Positions 25,701 to 36,400 of a stretch of DNA of 64,000 bases are shown here, piece after piece. Made by a program: the position numbers and the translations under genes. Source of the DNA: Galaxea fascicularis (taxonomy: Eukaryota > Cnidaria > Anthozoa > Scleractinia > Euphylliidae); assembly GCA_948470475.1 (NCBI GenBank), contig OX419347.1, positions 120,001 through 184,000 of the forward strand, written 5' to 3'. Positions within the stretch are counted from its first letter, which is position 1. Every line of letters starts with the position of its first letter. Under the pieces are notes generated by a model, which ran no database searches, was not told where the DNA came from, and worked only from the letters and a program-made list of their open reading frames with translations.

Positions 25701-28700
25701 TGGTTTTTAATATTGATTTTCTGGGTTGATTAAATAATTTATGAATTCGTTTTATTTTTTATTCATTTTTTTTACTCATTTTGTATACAATTAGGTGATA
25801 TAATAGGTGATATAATAATTGAGGACCCTGCTTTGGCAAGTCAGATTTCCTTATTAAATACTACAATAATCTATTATAAATTATCATTTTATTTTGTTTT
25901 TAAGGAGGTCACACAACTGAAATGATAAGGCTCTTGAATTCACTATCTCCATATTACCAGCCACGTATTTATGTTGTTGCTGAAACTGACAAAATGAGTG
26001 CTGAGAAAATCATTGAGTTTGAGAAGAATAAGACAGAAAAGAAGAGTTCTGAGGTAGGCTGGGACAACTAATGTTGTGCAAAATCTCTCATGTAAGCCAC
26101 AACTTAAAGGGTGAGGAAAGGTGAGATTCAATAATGCAGTATTAAGACTACCATATTTGGATGAAAACTGGTTCAGTCAGGTTACATTAATGATATCAGT
26201 TGAGAAAATTATCTAATAAAAAAGACAGAGCCTTAGCTCTTTACAGCCTTTGATGCTAAAAAATTGATGTTTCCTTGCTATTCTCAATCCTCTGTCAAGT
26301 ATTACACAGAGTAATGTTGTCTTTGTCATACTGAACATAGTAGTACTAATAGTTAACTTTCAAGCCATTGCACTGTTAACATTGCTGATGATGGCTTGAT
26401 ACACCTGCTTCATGAGGTTTTCAGAGGTACAGATCCTATGAACAGCTTTGTGGTGGACTCAATCAGCATAGCTTAAGCTGGGTATCTGATAGTTCTAGCA
26501 GCCTTAAGAACAGCTCTGTTTCAGAATTTCCAGTTCCTGATTCGGCAACAACATCAAACATTTAACAACAGCAACATTAATATGTTTTTTAACCTGTCTT
26601 GATTTTGCTTTATTCCATAATCAGGTGCCTAACCTGACTTTGTTTATCTTTTATTCTAGTATAAATTACATATAATTCCTCGCAGTAGAGAAGTACATCA
26701 GTCATGGCTTTCCACTGTCTTTACAACTCTGAAGGCAATTTTCTTCTCCTTTCCTCTTGTGTTCTGGGAAAGACCAGATTTGGTGAGTTGTCACCAGTTA
26801 CAAATGTACAAGTTTGAAACCAGTCAATTAAGAAAAAGCTTATTTTGCAATTATTTGAAGCTAATTAACTCAAAGAAATTGAGAAACAAATCAAACATTT
26901 GGAAATCAAAGTATTGACCTTTCTTGAAGAAGTACTAACCGTGACTCAGGCAAAGGTATACAACATCTGAATAATTATGAAAAATATTTGGCTAAAATTT
27001 GTTGTTGATTTTCAACACCAGTTTTACAAAAATCAAGAGTTCAGAAATTGAACATTCAATTGAGTTTGGTTGTCCATTTTTTTATGTGAGTTTGATTTTG
27101 TTCGATTGAGTTTTATTGAAATTGAATTGGATTGGGTTTGATTGACTATGCTGAGTGTCTTTAATTGATTGGTGGTTTATCATTTGGGTACATTTTAACA
27201 TTGCAATTCACCCCATTTAATAAACAGTTTTGGCCTTAATTAATGTTTACCCTTGTAGAAGTGGCTAGAAGCTTCTAGCAGAGTGTGAACATAACACACA
27301 GTATTGTATTGCATTGCATTGTGTTGTATTTTATTGTATTGTACACAAATATATTTGCATGTCAGTGGAGTCTGATGACACATTAAGTTTGGGTTTTTTG
27401 GCCTCCATCTTAATATCTTTTAGCAAACCAACAATAATTCATAGTGTACAGCTGTAAAATTGCAATTAAACAACCTCAAACTGTTTTTTCTCAGCTTCTT
27501 TGTAATGGCCCTGGAACATGTATTCCAATTTGTTTGGCAGCCTTCGTGTTAAAGGTGAGAGATGTATCTACACTGATGTTGTGTCTTAATTTAAGATATG
27601 CAGCTGTGGCCTACTGCATTTACTGCCTTTAACCGTTTTAAACTTGATTAGCAGCTGTATATTTCCACTTATTCCTATGGCATCCAAGGAGCCATGGCAA
27701 ACAGGCAAACCAAAACATTGATCACACACTGTGGATGAATGTTTCACTTTCACTTGGTCCCTAGCATATCTGCTAAACTTGATTAAAGTGTCAGTAATCC
27801 AGAAAAAGTGGTCTTTCTAAAGAGTCTTACCAAGCCATGCGAGTCAAGCAAGTCACAAGGTGAGCCAAGCAAGCCAGGGTGGGAGGCAAGTGAGCCAGGG
27901 TGGAAGCCAAGTGAGCCAGGGTGGGAGGCAAGCAAGCCAGGGTGGGAGCCAACTGAACCAGGTTGGGAGCCAAGCGAGCCAGGGTGGGAGGCAAGTGAGC
28001 CAGCGTGGGAGCCAAGCAAGCCATCATACAAGCCATGTGAACCATGGTGGAAGTCATGCAAGCCATGAAGATATGGCTCTATCAAGGAAAAAAATGCTTA
28101 TTATAATTAAATAAATAACATAAACTCAAGCATAAAGTCAATTAAGGACTTCAGTCAGACCAAGTTTACAATGGATCTCGGATTTTATTCACTTCCTGGG
28201 GAGATGAAAATAGGTTGTTAATTAAAAGGGGAGGCTTGAAATATTGAGAGTAAAGTTCACCTAAGTATTTTTGCTTCCTTTGCCAGGTTCAAAACAAGCA
28301 TTTTCTAGGACTACAATATTCAACACTATTTATTCCACAATATCTGACGCCAACAATGCGTACGAGGGTTTTTCAATTCATACAGACATTGTCATCTCAC
28401 ATTTCCTTTTCCCAAGGGAGCAAAAAGTTACTTCAAGTAAAACAAGTTGAAAAACAAATCAATACACGTCTTTCACAATGTTTTTTGAGCGAAATTTGCA
28501 TTACTTTTCCTTCCACATGGTGGGATATGCATTGCTTCAAAAAATGGCAAAACATAAATTTATATCGTATGGCTTAGAATCATGCTTGGCTTTAAAGTGT
28601 CGCTAGTGTATCTTGCTTCAAAGAAAAAAAGATTTAAAAAACAGTTTACATGCTGCATTTAATATAATATGGTTTTGTATGTTTTTGTAATATTTTCTCA

Positions 28701-29756
28701 TGTAAAAACTGTGTGTCACGTTACCGTACAAAGAATGTTCAGAAACATTTAATGACTTTTTGTTTTCTTGAATTGTAGCCTTGTTTCGTTTTGATTGCGT
28801 GATTATAAAATACCCTTTTTTGGCTAGCCGCATAAAGAGTTGTTTCAGTTTAGTTTCCTTTAAGTCATCAAAGTATATTAGGTCTTTTTCCACGTGAATA
28901 TTTTATTTTTTAAGGAGTTGTCACAGGAGCAATAGAAGTTTATAGGAGTCTTTCGGAGTTTTCTCACAACTTGGAGTTTTCTTACCCTAGGAGTCAAGAT
29001 CAGACGTAAGTCACGACCGTTACATTTCTGTCAGTTTTTTATTTCGCTTTTCACCGCAACTGTTGTAACAAGTCGGCTAGCCAGATTCCCTATTAAGTTC
29101 AGTCAATAAAAGTACTTAAGAGTTCGCGGTCTGTCTTTTACGGCATTGTGGTTGACCTGGCAAACCCAACTACGCTACACCCTGTGTCTGCCGTGCTGGG
29201 AACGCGACACCGTGGCTTGCTTGACTTGCATGACTCCCATCCTGGCTTGTATGGCTCGCTGGCTCGCACATTTTGCAGATCCCCCTTCTAAATACCTGTG
29301 TTAGGACATTCATATTACAAATTATCATCTTGACTTTAACTCATAAAGCAACTTGCTTGTGACTCATGGGTGTGTAGTTCAGCATGTGGCAAATAACTTG
29401 GGTGTTGACTGCTTTTGATTAAGTTTTCAAAATCATAATCTTGATGTTATTGTCAAAGAAACATCTGGCATGACCATATATTTTGTCTTCATTGTGTATT
29501 GACCTTGTCATGTTTTGGCGTTACTGCTTCTTTGGCAATTGTTGCTGTTTGTGATGCCTGACTTAATAAGTATCATTTATTTCAGGTTGTTGGCCTTAGA
29601 AATGTCAAAATGGTGTTTGTTGAAAGTATATGCAGAGTGAAGACACTGTCATTATCAGGCAAAATAATATACCACTTTGCAGACCACTTCTTGGTTCAAT
29701 GGAAACAGCTTCAAGTAAATTTTCCAAAGGCAATATATCTGGGACGACTGGTGTGA
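22743..29756 (+). CDS. ALG14: ALG14, UDP-GlcNAc transferase membrane subunit
   Basis: ER membrane anchor that recruits catalytic ALG13; together they add the second GlcNAc to dolichol-PP-GlcNAc on the cytosolic face. Five exons with consistent phases: 22743-22914, 25905-26053, 26660-26782, 27495-27554, 29586-29756; 224 aa plus stop, close to the human length of about 216. An N-terminal hydrophobic segment (VFLLFSFVVILRTVYVL) is followed by VMVVAGSG joined by splicing to GHTTEMIRLL, the glycine-rich loop of the GT-B fold. Later landmarks are IIPRSREVHQSW, LLCNGPGTCIPIC and VFVESICRVKTLSLSGKI, ending KAIYLGRLV. The first in-frame ATG after the upstream stop is 22743, which sets the start. Intron 1 is about 3 kb and holds a SINE. 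A candidate AATAAA lies at 29900-29905. Identification is very secure. Confidence 0.96.
23150..23430 (-). mobile_element. tRNA-derived SINE, copy 1
   Basis: On the minus strand the head reads TTGGCTCAGTTGGTAGAG (A box) then GTGGATTGAAGCCCC (B box), a tRNA-like pol III promoter. The body has CTTTAAATAACTGAGGAGAA. A second copy in the same orientation is at 38080-38326. It lies in ALG14 intron 1. Confidence 0.8.
25166..25310. repeat. Short dispersed GC-rich repeat
   Basis: A short inverted pair (CGGTCGCCC near 25184 and GGGCGACC near 25213) around CTGGCGACTTAC. A loosely related sequence (GCACCAGGCGACAAGC) occurs near 34380. Probably the end of a dispersed repeat; weak evidence. Confidence 0.35.
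27301..27343 (+). repeat. ATTGT-type pentanucleotide microsatellite
   Basis: Degenerate pentanucleotide run (TATTG, CATTG, TGTTG variants) in ALG14 intron 3. Confidence 0.8.
27838..28068 (+). repeat. 21-bp minisatellite (GAGCCAGGGTGGGAGGCAAG type)
   Basis: About ten degenerate copies of a 21-bp unit in ALG14 intron 4. Since 21 is a multiple of three, open frames run through on both strands and give heptad-like peptides such as EPGWEAS; these are artefacts. A short, inverted stretch of the same repeat lies at 29205-29270, so about 1.1 kb of DNA is bracketed by opposite-facing copies. Confidence 0.85.
29205..29270 (-). repeat. Inverted partial copy of the 21-bp minisatellite
   Basis: The reverse complement gives GAGCCAGCGAGCCATACAAG followed by CCAGGATGGGAGTCATGCAA, matching the distal end of the 27838-28068 array. 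Both lie in ALG14 intron 4, about 1.1 kb apart. Confidence 0.65.
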
Positions 29757-32700
29757 GACTTAGCCATTCCCCTACTTTGTGAACTGCAAAATGCCCTACT
29801 GCTGAGGTGGAACTTAATTGTTTGGTCAAGAGGGCATACCAAAGCACTGAACACCTGACTGTGTGTAAATCGCATCGTGCTTGGCCAGCAATTATGTGCA
29901 ATAAATTTTGATATATTTGGAGAAAGATTATGGGCAGATTTCTGGGAGAATCACCAAAACACCTTAATGGTATTTGAAACAGTTAATAAAGTGTCTGTGT
30001 ATTGTTAATCAGAGGGTTGAACTCTATCACCTGTCACCTGATGAACTGTACAAAGTATGTCATTGGGTTATATTAGGGTGACATATATGTAGCCCTTTTA
30101 ATATCAGTGTTAATAGGCCATCAGTTAAATGGTCAACCTTATCAAAGCCATCAATTATTTTGTGTGTTCACCTCACCCACAACCATGTGCCTAGTCATAA
30201 ATAAATCCAATTCCATCCATCTGTCACAGTAACATGTTGTTAGGACAGATTCGGAATTAAGTATTTTTAAACTATGGCAAAGTTAGGGAAGATACATGTA
30301 TTAAAGAATTAAGAGTTTTTATGTATAGTGGCTTGTTGCTGCTTTATATAGGGTGGTGGACAAAACACTGACCCCTAGTCCATGGACTACTCTAATGGAC
30401 TACCTACATGGACTACCCTAAAATGGACTACCCCTAAAAATACTATTTCAGATGACTGGTATGTTATAAGAAGCTGTGATTATATACTTACATTGCACGG
30501 ATGATGACCAGTCTTATTTGTTTTCGTTTCGAATTATTTTATAGTGTCCCCCGGTAGTGTGCAGAATATTTGTTTTGATTTAGTCTACGCTTTTTGTGTA
30601 CAACGGTTGTTTTATTCAGTATAGCGGCTGAAGGTGATGTGGAGCGAAAACAAATAAGACTGGTCATCATCCGTGCAATGTAAGTATATAGTCGCAGCTT
30701 CTTATAACATGCCAGTCATCTGAAATAGTATTTTTTAGGGGTAGTCCATTTAAGGGTAGTCCATGTAGGTAGTTCATTAGGGTAGTCCATGGACTATGGG
30801 TCAGTGTTTTGTCCACCACCTTCATATAGCATTTTCATTAGAGTTCTTAAAAATACTTCAGTGAGGTAACTTCCCCCCTTCAGTGAAAACAAATTCTGGA
30901 TATGCATAGATCTTCTTGAAAATAAAAATACTTAAGACCACCAAGCATTTTGCTTGTTGCATAGGGCACCCTTAGTATCTCTGAAAACACTTTGTGATGA
31001 TCAACTTATTGTTAAGCTAGAGTGAGCACCCTCTACTGTCTTTTTGAATGCCCACGCTACCCCCATCTTGAGTTTTTCTACTGGCTGTTGGACGTCCCTC
31101 CGTACTCATTCTCCCTGTGGCTGTTCACACAGGGTTTCTTTTTCAAGATTAATATATTGTTGTCTGAGTAGTTTGTATAATTTTTTAATTCTTTTAACTT
31201 TTGTTGTAACCTGGATGCCAGAGGTGGTTTTCAGGGACATTTCTTTCGCCAACGGGCCTCAGGAGCTAGGGTACTTTTGTTGGGGCAGCCCTGTTGAAAA
31301 TTAGTAAAAGGAAGATACTCAGAATATTCGCGTGACAACCAACCGGAAGTGCTTTGTTCCTTTGAGAAGATTCAATAACGCCGCCACCGCCAAATATGGC
31401 AAGTATTTATTTGACGTCACCCGATGCTTTTCCGCAAACCGAGGGAGAAGGTGCTGTGTAGTCATTATTATTTTGGTGAGAAATGGTGCCGAAATAAATA
31501 GGAAAACGGCGTCAATAGGTGAGAAAATTTGTCTTCGGGTGTACGCATATGTTAATGTTTGTGTGCGGGTGTTTATTAATTCCACGGAAGCCACAGCTGT
31601 ATTACTATTAAACCGAGGTCTCTTGATCAGTTCACAGGTTGGCTCCCGTTTTTATTTAGTAAGCCAATATCACTGAAGTTATCTTTTGTAAACAGCATTC
31701 ATATTTGTTACTGTTGCATATTTTTTTTCCCTCTGGCCTTAATAAAAATGTGTCGTCGTTTTGAAGCAATTTTGCTATTTTTTTCTGCAAACTATTGTGT
31801 TACAAATAAGATAAATTAGTTCGAAAAGCCTAACTTAAGCATAATATCTTTTGAATCACTAGATATTACTTGAGCTTAATGAGAGAGTTTCTTTTATAAA
31901 GTCAGAGCATTAAGAAAATGTCTTTTTCGAGAATACACTTGGACAAAGGTGACTTCAGTGCATTCTGAAGGTGGAACGTCAAATCATACAGGCGTCAAGA
32001 CTTAAGCTTCAAATATGGAATACACACGATCAGTTTTGATTGAACTGTGAATGGTTGCCACGTAAGCTGCACTTGCTATCAAATATCGTGTCTTAAACTT
32101 ATTACAGCTCCATAGTCATAGGGATGAGCGTCTCAACATCAACACTGCACAATTGCTTGTCAATCACAAACTTTTCAGTGAATAATAATATTATTTATTA
32201 AATAAATGTAGTTACCCTTAATAGAAGTTGCTTAGTGTATTTTTTCTTTTGGTCTTGGTTATTTATTATTTAACACTTGTTTGCCACCGTAGTGAAGTCC
32301 AAAATACTAAAACAATTCCATAGCATCTAATTATTTTACTGATTGCAAATGGGCAAGTATAAACTAGCCCACCAAAGGTTGGGTTCAGCAGTGATGACTG
32401 TATGTATTGTTGAGTTCCATGCGTCTATGGTTCAATACAGTAAAATCACAATAATGTAAGTGTGAAGAAGTTCTTGTTTTGCCTTTTTAAATATGAAATC
32501 AATGAACTCTGGGATTTCTTGTGAGTCATCCTAGAAAGAAAGAGTATTTCCAAGATAGAGCTGGACTGGCTGGTAAGCTTGTGGGATTTTGTTCAGAGCT
32601 GCTTAGAGTCTTACTAAGCACCCCATTTGATTACTGGTTTAAAGAGGGGAAATGTATGCTAGATATTAAACTTAACGCTTTAAGCTTTGTTCTCTCTCTG

Positions 32701-33463
32701 ATTTTGCTTGGATCGAGGGCTTTATGGTAGTTTTCGAAAGCATTTTGTTTTGGTAGGCAAGCATTTTGGAATTAACAGTGTTTGTGTAGGAGGCTGGTGT
32801 CAAATAACTTAAGAAATTATCAAATGAAGAAACATTTGTGAATTGTAAACTTGAGTTTCTAACCAAGGGATTTTACCGACAAAATTTAGGGGTCGCCAAT
32901 CCTACCTGCAATAAAATTTGCACAGTATGATTTTAAATTCCCCATACATTTGTCAACTGTAACATTTATGTACACTTCAGATGAAGGTCTCTGTACATAA
33001 ATTATGAACAAACATATGGGAAATTTAAAATCCCACCATGCAAATTCTAGTGCAGGTAGGACCCTCAAATTATGTCAGTTGGATTTCTTAATCTTGGTAT
33101 TATTTATTTGAATTATGTTTACGGTATTTGCACAGCCCAGTAGCCTTTGTAGTACAAATACTGCTGACGGTAAATTAAGGTTATTTGTTTATTTTTTAAA
33201 TGTGCTTTGTTCTAAGAATAATATTGCTTTGCAAAAGCTTGAAATCAGCTCAGGGTTGTTACTAATAGCTTGACACAAGCTACAGCTGTTATTACCATCT
33301 GAAATTTCAACAGAGCAAACCTATGTACATTCTTTTGCCTGATCAGGAGTCTAGGAGATCACATCATCTGTGTTATTACTCTGCATCTTATGTGCTTAAG
33401 ACACAAGCATTCAAGGCATATCCTGCTTTAACATTGTTTTTTTCACCATTCCTTTTTTCTTAG
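29757..33463. other. ALG14 to KLHL intergenic region
   Basis: Includes the ALG14 3' UTR with AATAAA at 29900-29905, a foldback element at 30352-30820, and probably the KLHL promoter and a 5' noncoding exon. Near 31340-31520 the base composition rises in GC, TGACGTCA (CRE-type) occurs at 31412-31419, and a donor-like AG/GTGAGA sits at 31518. That exon end would join in phase to the acceptor at 33463. The stretch 31680-33400 is AT-rich and shows no gene. Confidence 0.4.
30352..30820. mobile_element. Long foldback element with TAGTCCATGGACTA motifs
   Basis: The arms 30352-30531 and 30643-30820 are near-perfect inverted repeats about 180 bp long, starting GGTGGTGGACAAAACACTGA. Each arm carries repeats of the short palindrome-like motif AGTCCATGGACTA. 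Outside flanks (TTTATATAG and TTCATATAG) are similar, possibly an altered target duplication. The loop of about 110 bp has no coding capacity. Confidence 0.88.
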
Positions 33464-33492
33464 ATTCCCACCCTCTGCAAAGAGGCTCTCCT

Positions 33493-36400
33493 ATGGCTTC
33501 TCCTCACAGAAATTCCCCAGTGTCTTTTGTACTTAACAGTCACAGCCCTGACAATGACAGTTACTGTTCAGGACAGCAGTATCATTTCACAGATGTTGCT
33601 CACAGCATAGATCTTGTTAATGGTCTCAAGTTCTTGCGGCAAGATGAAGACCTATGTGATGTGGTGTTGAGAGTCGGTAGTGCTACCATCTCAGCTCACA
33701 AAGTTGTTTTGGCTGCTAGTAGCCCTTATTTTAAGGCAATGTTTGCAGGTAGGTTAACTTTTGGCTGTGCTGTAGATACTTAAATACCCATATCAGTACT
33801 GTTGTTAAATGGCAGTTTGAACCATGAATAATGCATATGAAAGAAGTCATATGTGAACTGCGAATATGAAATCAAATGAAGAATGATTGTAGCAGTTGTG
33901 ATCGCAATTTTTACAATTGCGTAAAGAAGTCTGGCTTCATAGCTCAGTTGGTAGAGCATCTCACCGGAATTGCGAGGTCACTGGTTCAAGCCCCGTTGAA
34001 GTCACAACTGCGACGATCATTCTTCATTTGGTTTGAACCATGTTAAGTATTTTTATGATCATCACTTAGTAATGTAAAATGTAGAATACAATCTGAATTT
34101 GGTAACCTGTTCTGCAGTGTGTATTATCATTGGGCAATTCCAGAAAATATCCATACCCAACCACGGACGGCTTCCATGTTTTAACCCTCCCTTGTTGTCA
34201 GAAATTCCAGAATGTGTTACCCCCCATGCCCTCAGAATTCCATAATCGTGAACTCCCCCTCCCCTACCCTTTTGAATTTCCGGGTTTTTTTTGGAGGTAT
34301 ATTTTCGACTTGGCAACGTTTATACAGTGTATGAACAAACGAACATGAATTTATGCCTCCCCAAGGCTGTGATCTAGCAGCACCAGGCGACAAGCTTTAT
34401 TCTTCAGCGACAAGAAAAACCTACCGTTTGTGGTCGGGCTGTGCAACCTTTTGTTTTTTTTTAAGTCTAAATTTGGCTATTAAAAAACACCACTTACAGT
34501 AATTTTCCTCCTCTTTGTTTTCTTGTGTTGGTTTGACGTTCACAAAGCAAAATAGCTCAAAAGACTGTTAAAATCTTTCGGTCGATTGCCGTCCAGCGGT
34601 CCGAATGCTTAAAATATTATCTGACAGGCGTTCCTTGGAAGCGAGGGACTTGTACAAGTTTTTTGCCGTTTATCGGGCAGGAGATGGGAGTTTCAAGAAA
34701 TTTACAAGCAGTAACTAAGGTACATTTTCAGATTTTATTCTCTTGACAAGAAATTCACCAAGCTAAATGTGAAACCCACGTTTTACTGTTCACTTCTGTA
34801 AGTTATGAGCGTAAATACTTTTCTTCTGCTTCTGCGATCATACGTTCGTGGTTTATTTACGAACTGCAAAAGTCGACAACAATAGCGTTTCCAAGGAACT
34901 CACTCTACTCTTTCTACTCTAGAAATCCCACCTGTGAAACCCCCCCATGCCTTCGGATTTCCAATATTGTAAATACCCCCCATTCCTTCAGAATTCCAGT
35001 TCAAAGAACCCCCCTCCCCTTCGGAAATCCTAAAAGCCGACTGTTGTATAGGTATGGGTATTTTCTGGAATCGCCCATTGTCACTTGCAATTGATGAGTG
35101 GCACAACGTCAACTCAGGTTATCAAAATGTCAGTCATTGTCTGACCAACAATATCTTGTCTCAGGGCTTTTCTACCCACCCAGGCCTCATGATCTTTCAT
35201 TACTTTTCTTCTTTTTAATTAGTTAGAAATATCCACAAGTTTATTGTAGAATTAAAGAGGCTTGGTTAGATAACAACGACATCAACAACAACAATAACAA
35301 CAACAACAACAACAACAACAATAATAATAATAATAATAATAATAATAAAGAGGCTTTACACAGTTGGAAACAAGCTACAAGATAGCCATGATTGGCCTTA
35401 GAACATTCCTGAAAAGCTCCAATGATCCCTTTATTGGTGTGGTGCAAATGCATGATGCCAAAAAGAAGATTTAATGTGCTCAGAATGAGGCACACAAGTT
35501 TTTCAGGGAGTTTGATTTATCTGAATTACCTAGAGAAGCAGACAAATTTGCCACACGTTAGGCTTTTTGCCTAACAAAGTAGAAAACCCAACAACAAGCT
35601 CAAGAACATCTATCTCAACTGTGGGAAGGTAAGGCACTCCATGGGAAACACCACAAAAGAATGAAAGATGCAGATGTAGACCTTTACAGAACTAACCAGT
35701 GGGTAACAGGTAGTGGCTTAAAAGCGGAGACTGAGGATCAAAGCCTGACTACAAGGTTGTACCATAGCAACATCATTAAAGATGGCACCAACCTATTATG
35801 TAGGGTGTGTGGCAAGTTTGATGACTCTGTTGATCACATCATATCTGGCTGCCCAGAACTTGCCAAAAGTGAATACATTCAGAGGCATGCAAACGCAGCA
35901 TCATGTATCCATTGGAAGGTGTGCCAGAATTATAATATCAAGACAATTGACAAATGGTAGGACCACAAACCAGATACTGTTGTAGAGAATGAACAAGCAG
36001 CAGTTTTGTGGAATATGCCAATTCATACTCATTACTGATAGGGAAATAGTGCCTAATAAACCAGATATCATAATCAGAGATGACACGAATCAGAACTGCC
36101 AGAATATAGATATGGCAGTCCTATCGGACAGAAATACATCCGTTAAAGTAGTTTAGAAACTCTGTAAGTATAAAGACGTAGAGATTGAGATTGTCAGAAT
36201 GTGGAAAATGGGAACAGAGACGATACCAGTCATCATTGGTGCACTTGGGGCCATCGAGAAGGGACTGGAAAAGCACATTGGCAAAATTCTAGGCACAGTC
36301 AGCATTGATGAACTCCAGAAAAGTACTTTTTTGGGAACAGCTCACATCGTCAAGAAGGTTTTGTCAATCAAGTAAACTCTTTGGTACCTGAGGCCCATGG

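Noticed and set aside
27783..28114. Overlapping open frames with PGW- and SHPGS-type heptads
   Set aside because: Product of a 21-bp minisatellite that stays open in several frames on both strands; not a protein.
28870..29215. Solo LTR
   Set aside because: An AATAAA and a plausible U5-like end are present, but neither termini nor a target duplication could be matched with confidence.
33933..34003. Functional tRNA gene
   Set aside because: The pol III boxes and acceptor pairing are present but the anticodon arm is poor and the sequence lies in a dispersed foldback repeat.
35241..35495. Minus-strand frame with a poly-Leu tract
   Set aside because: Antisense reading of the (CAA)n(AAT)n microsatellite.
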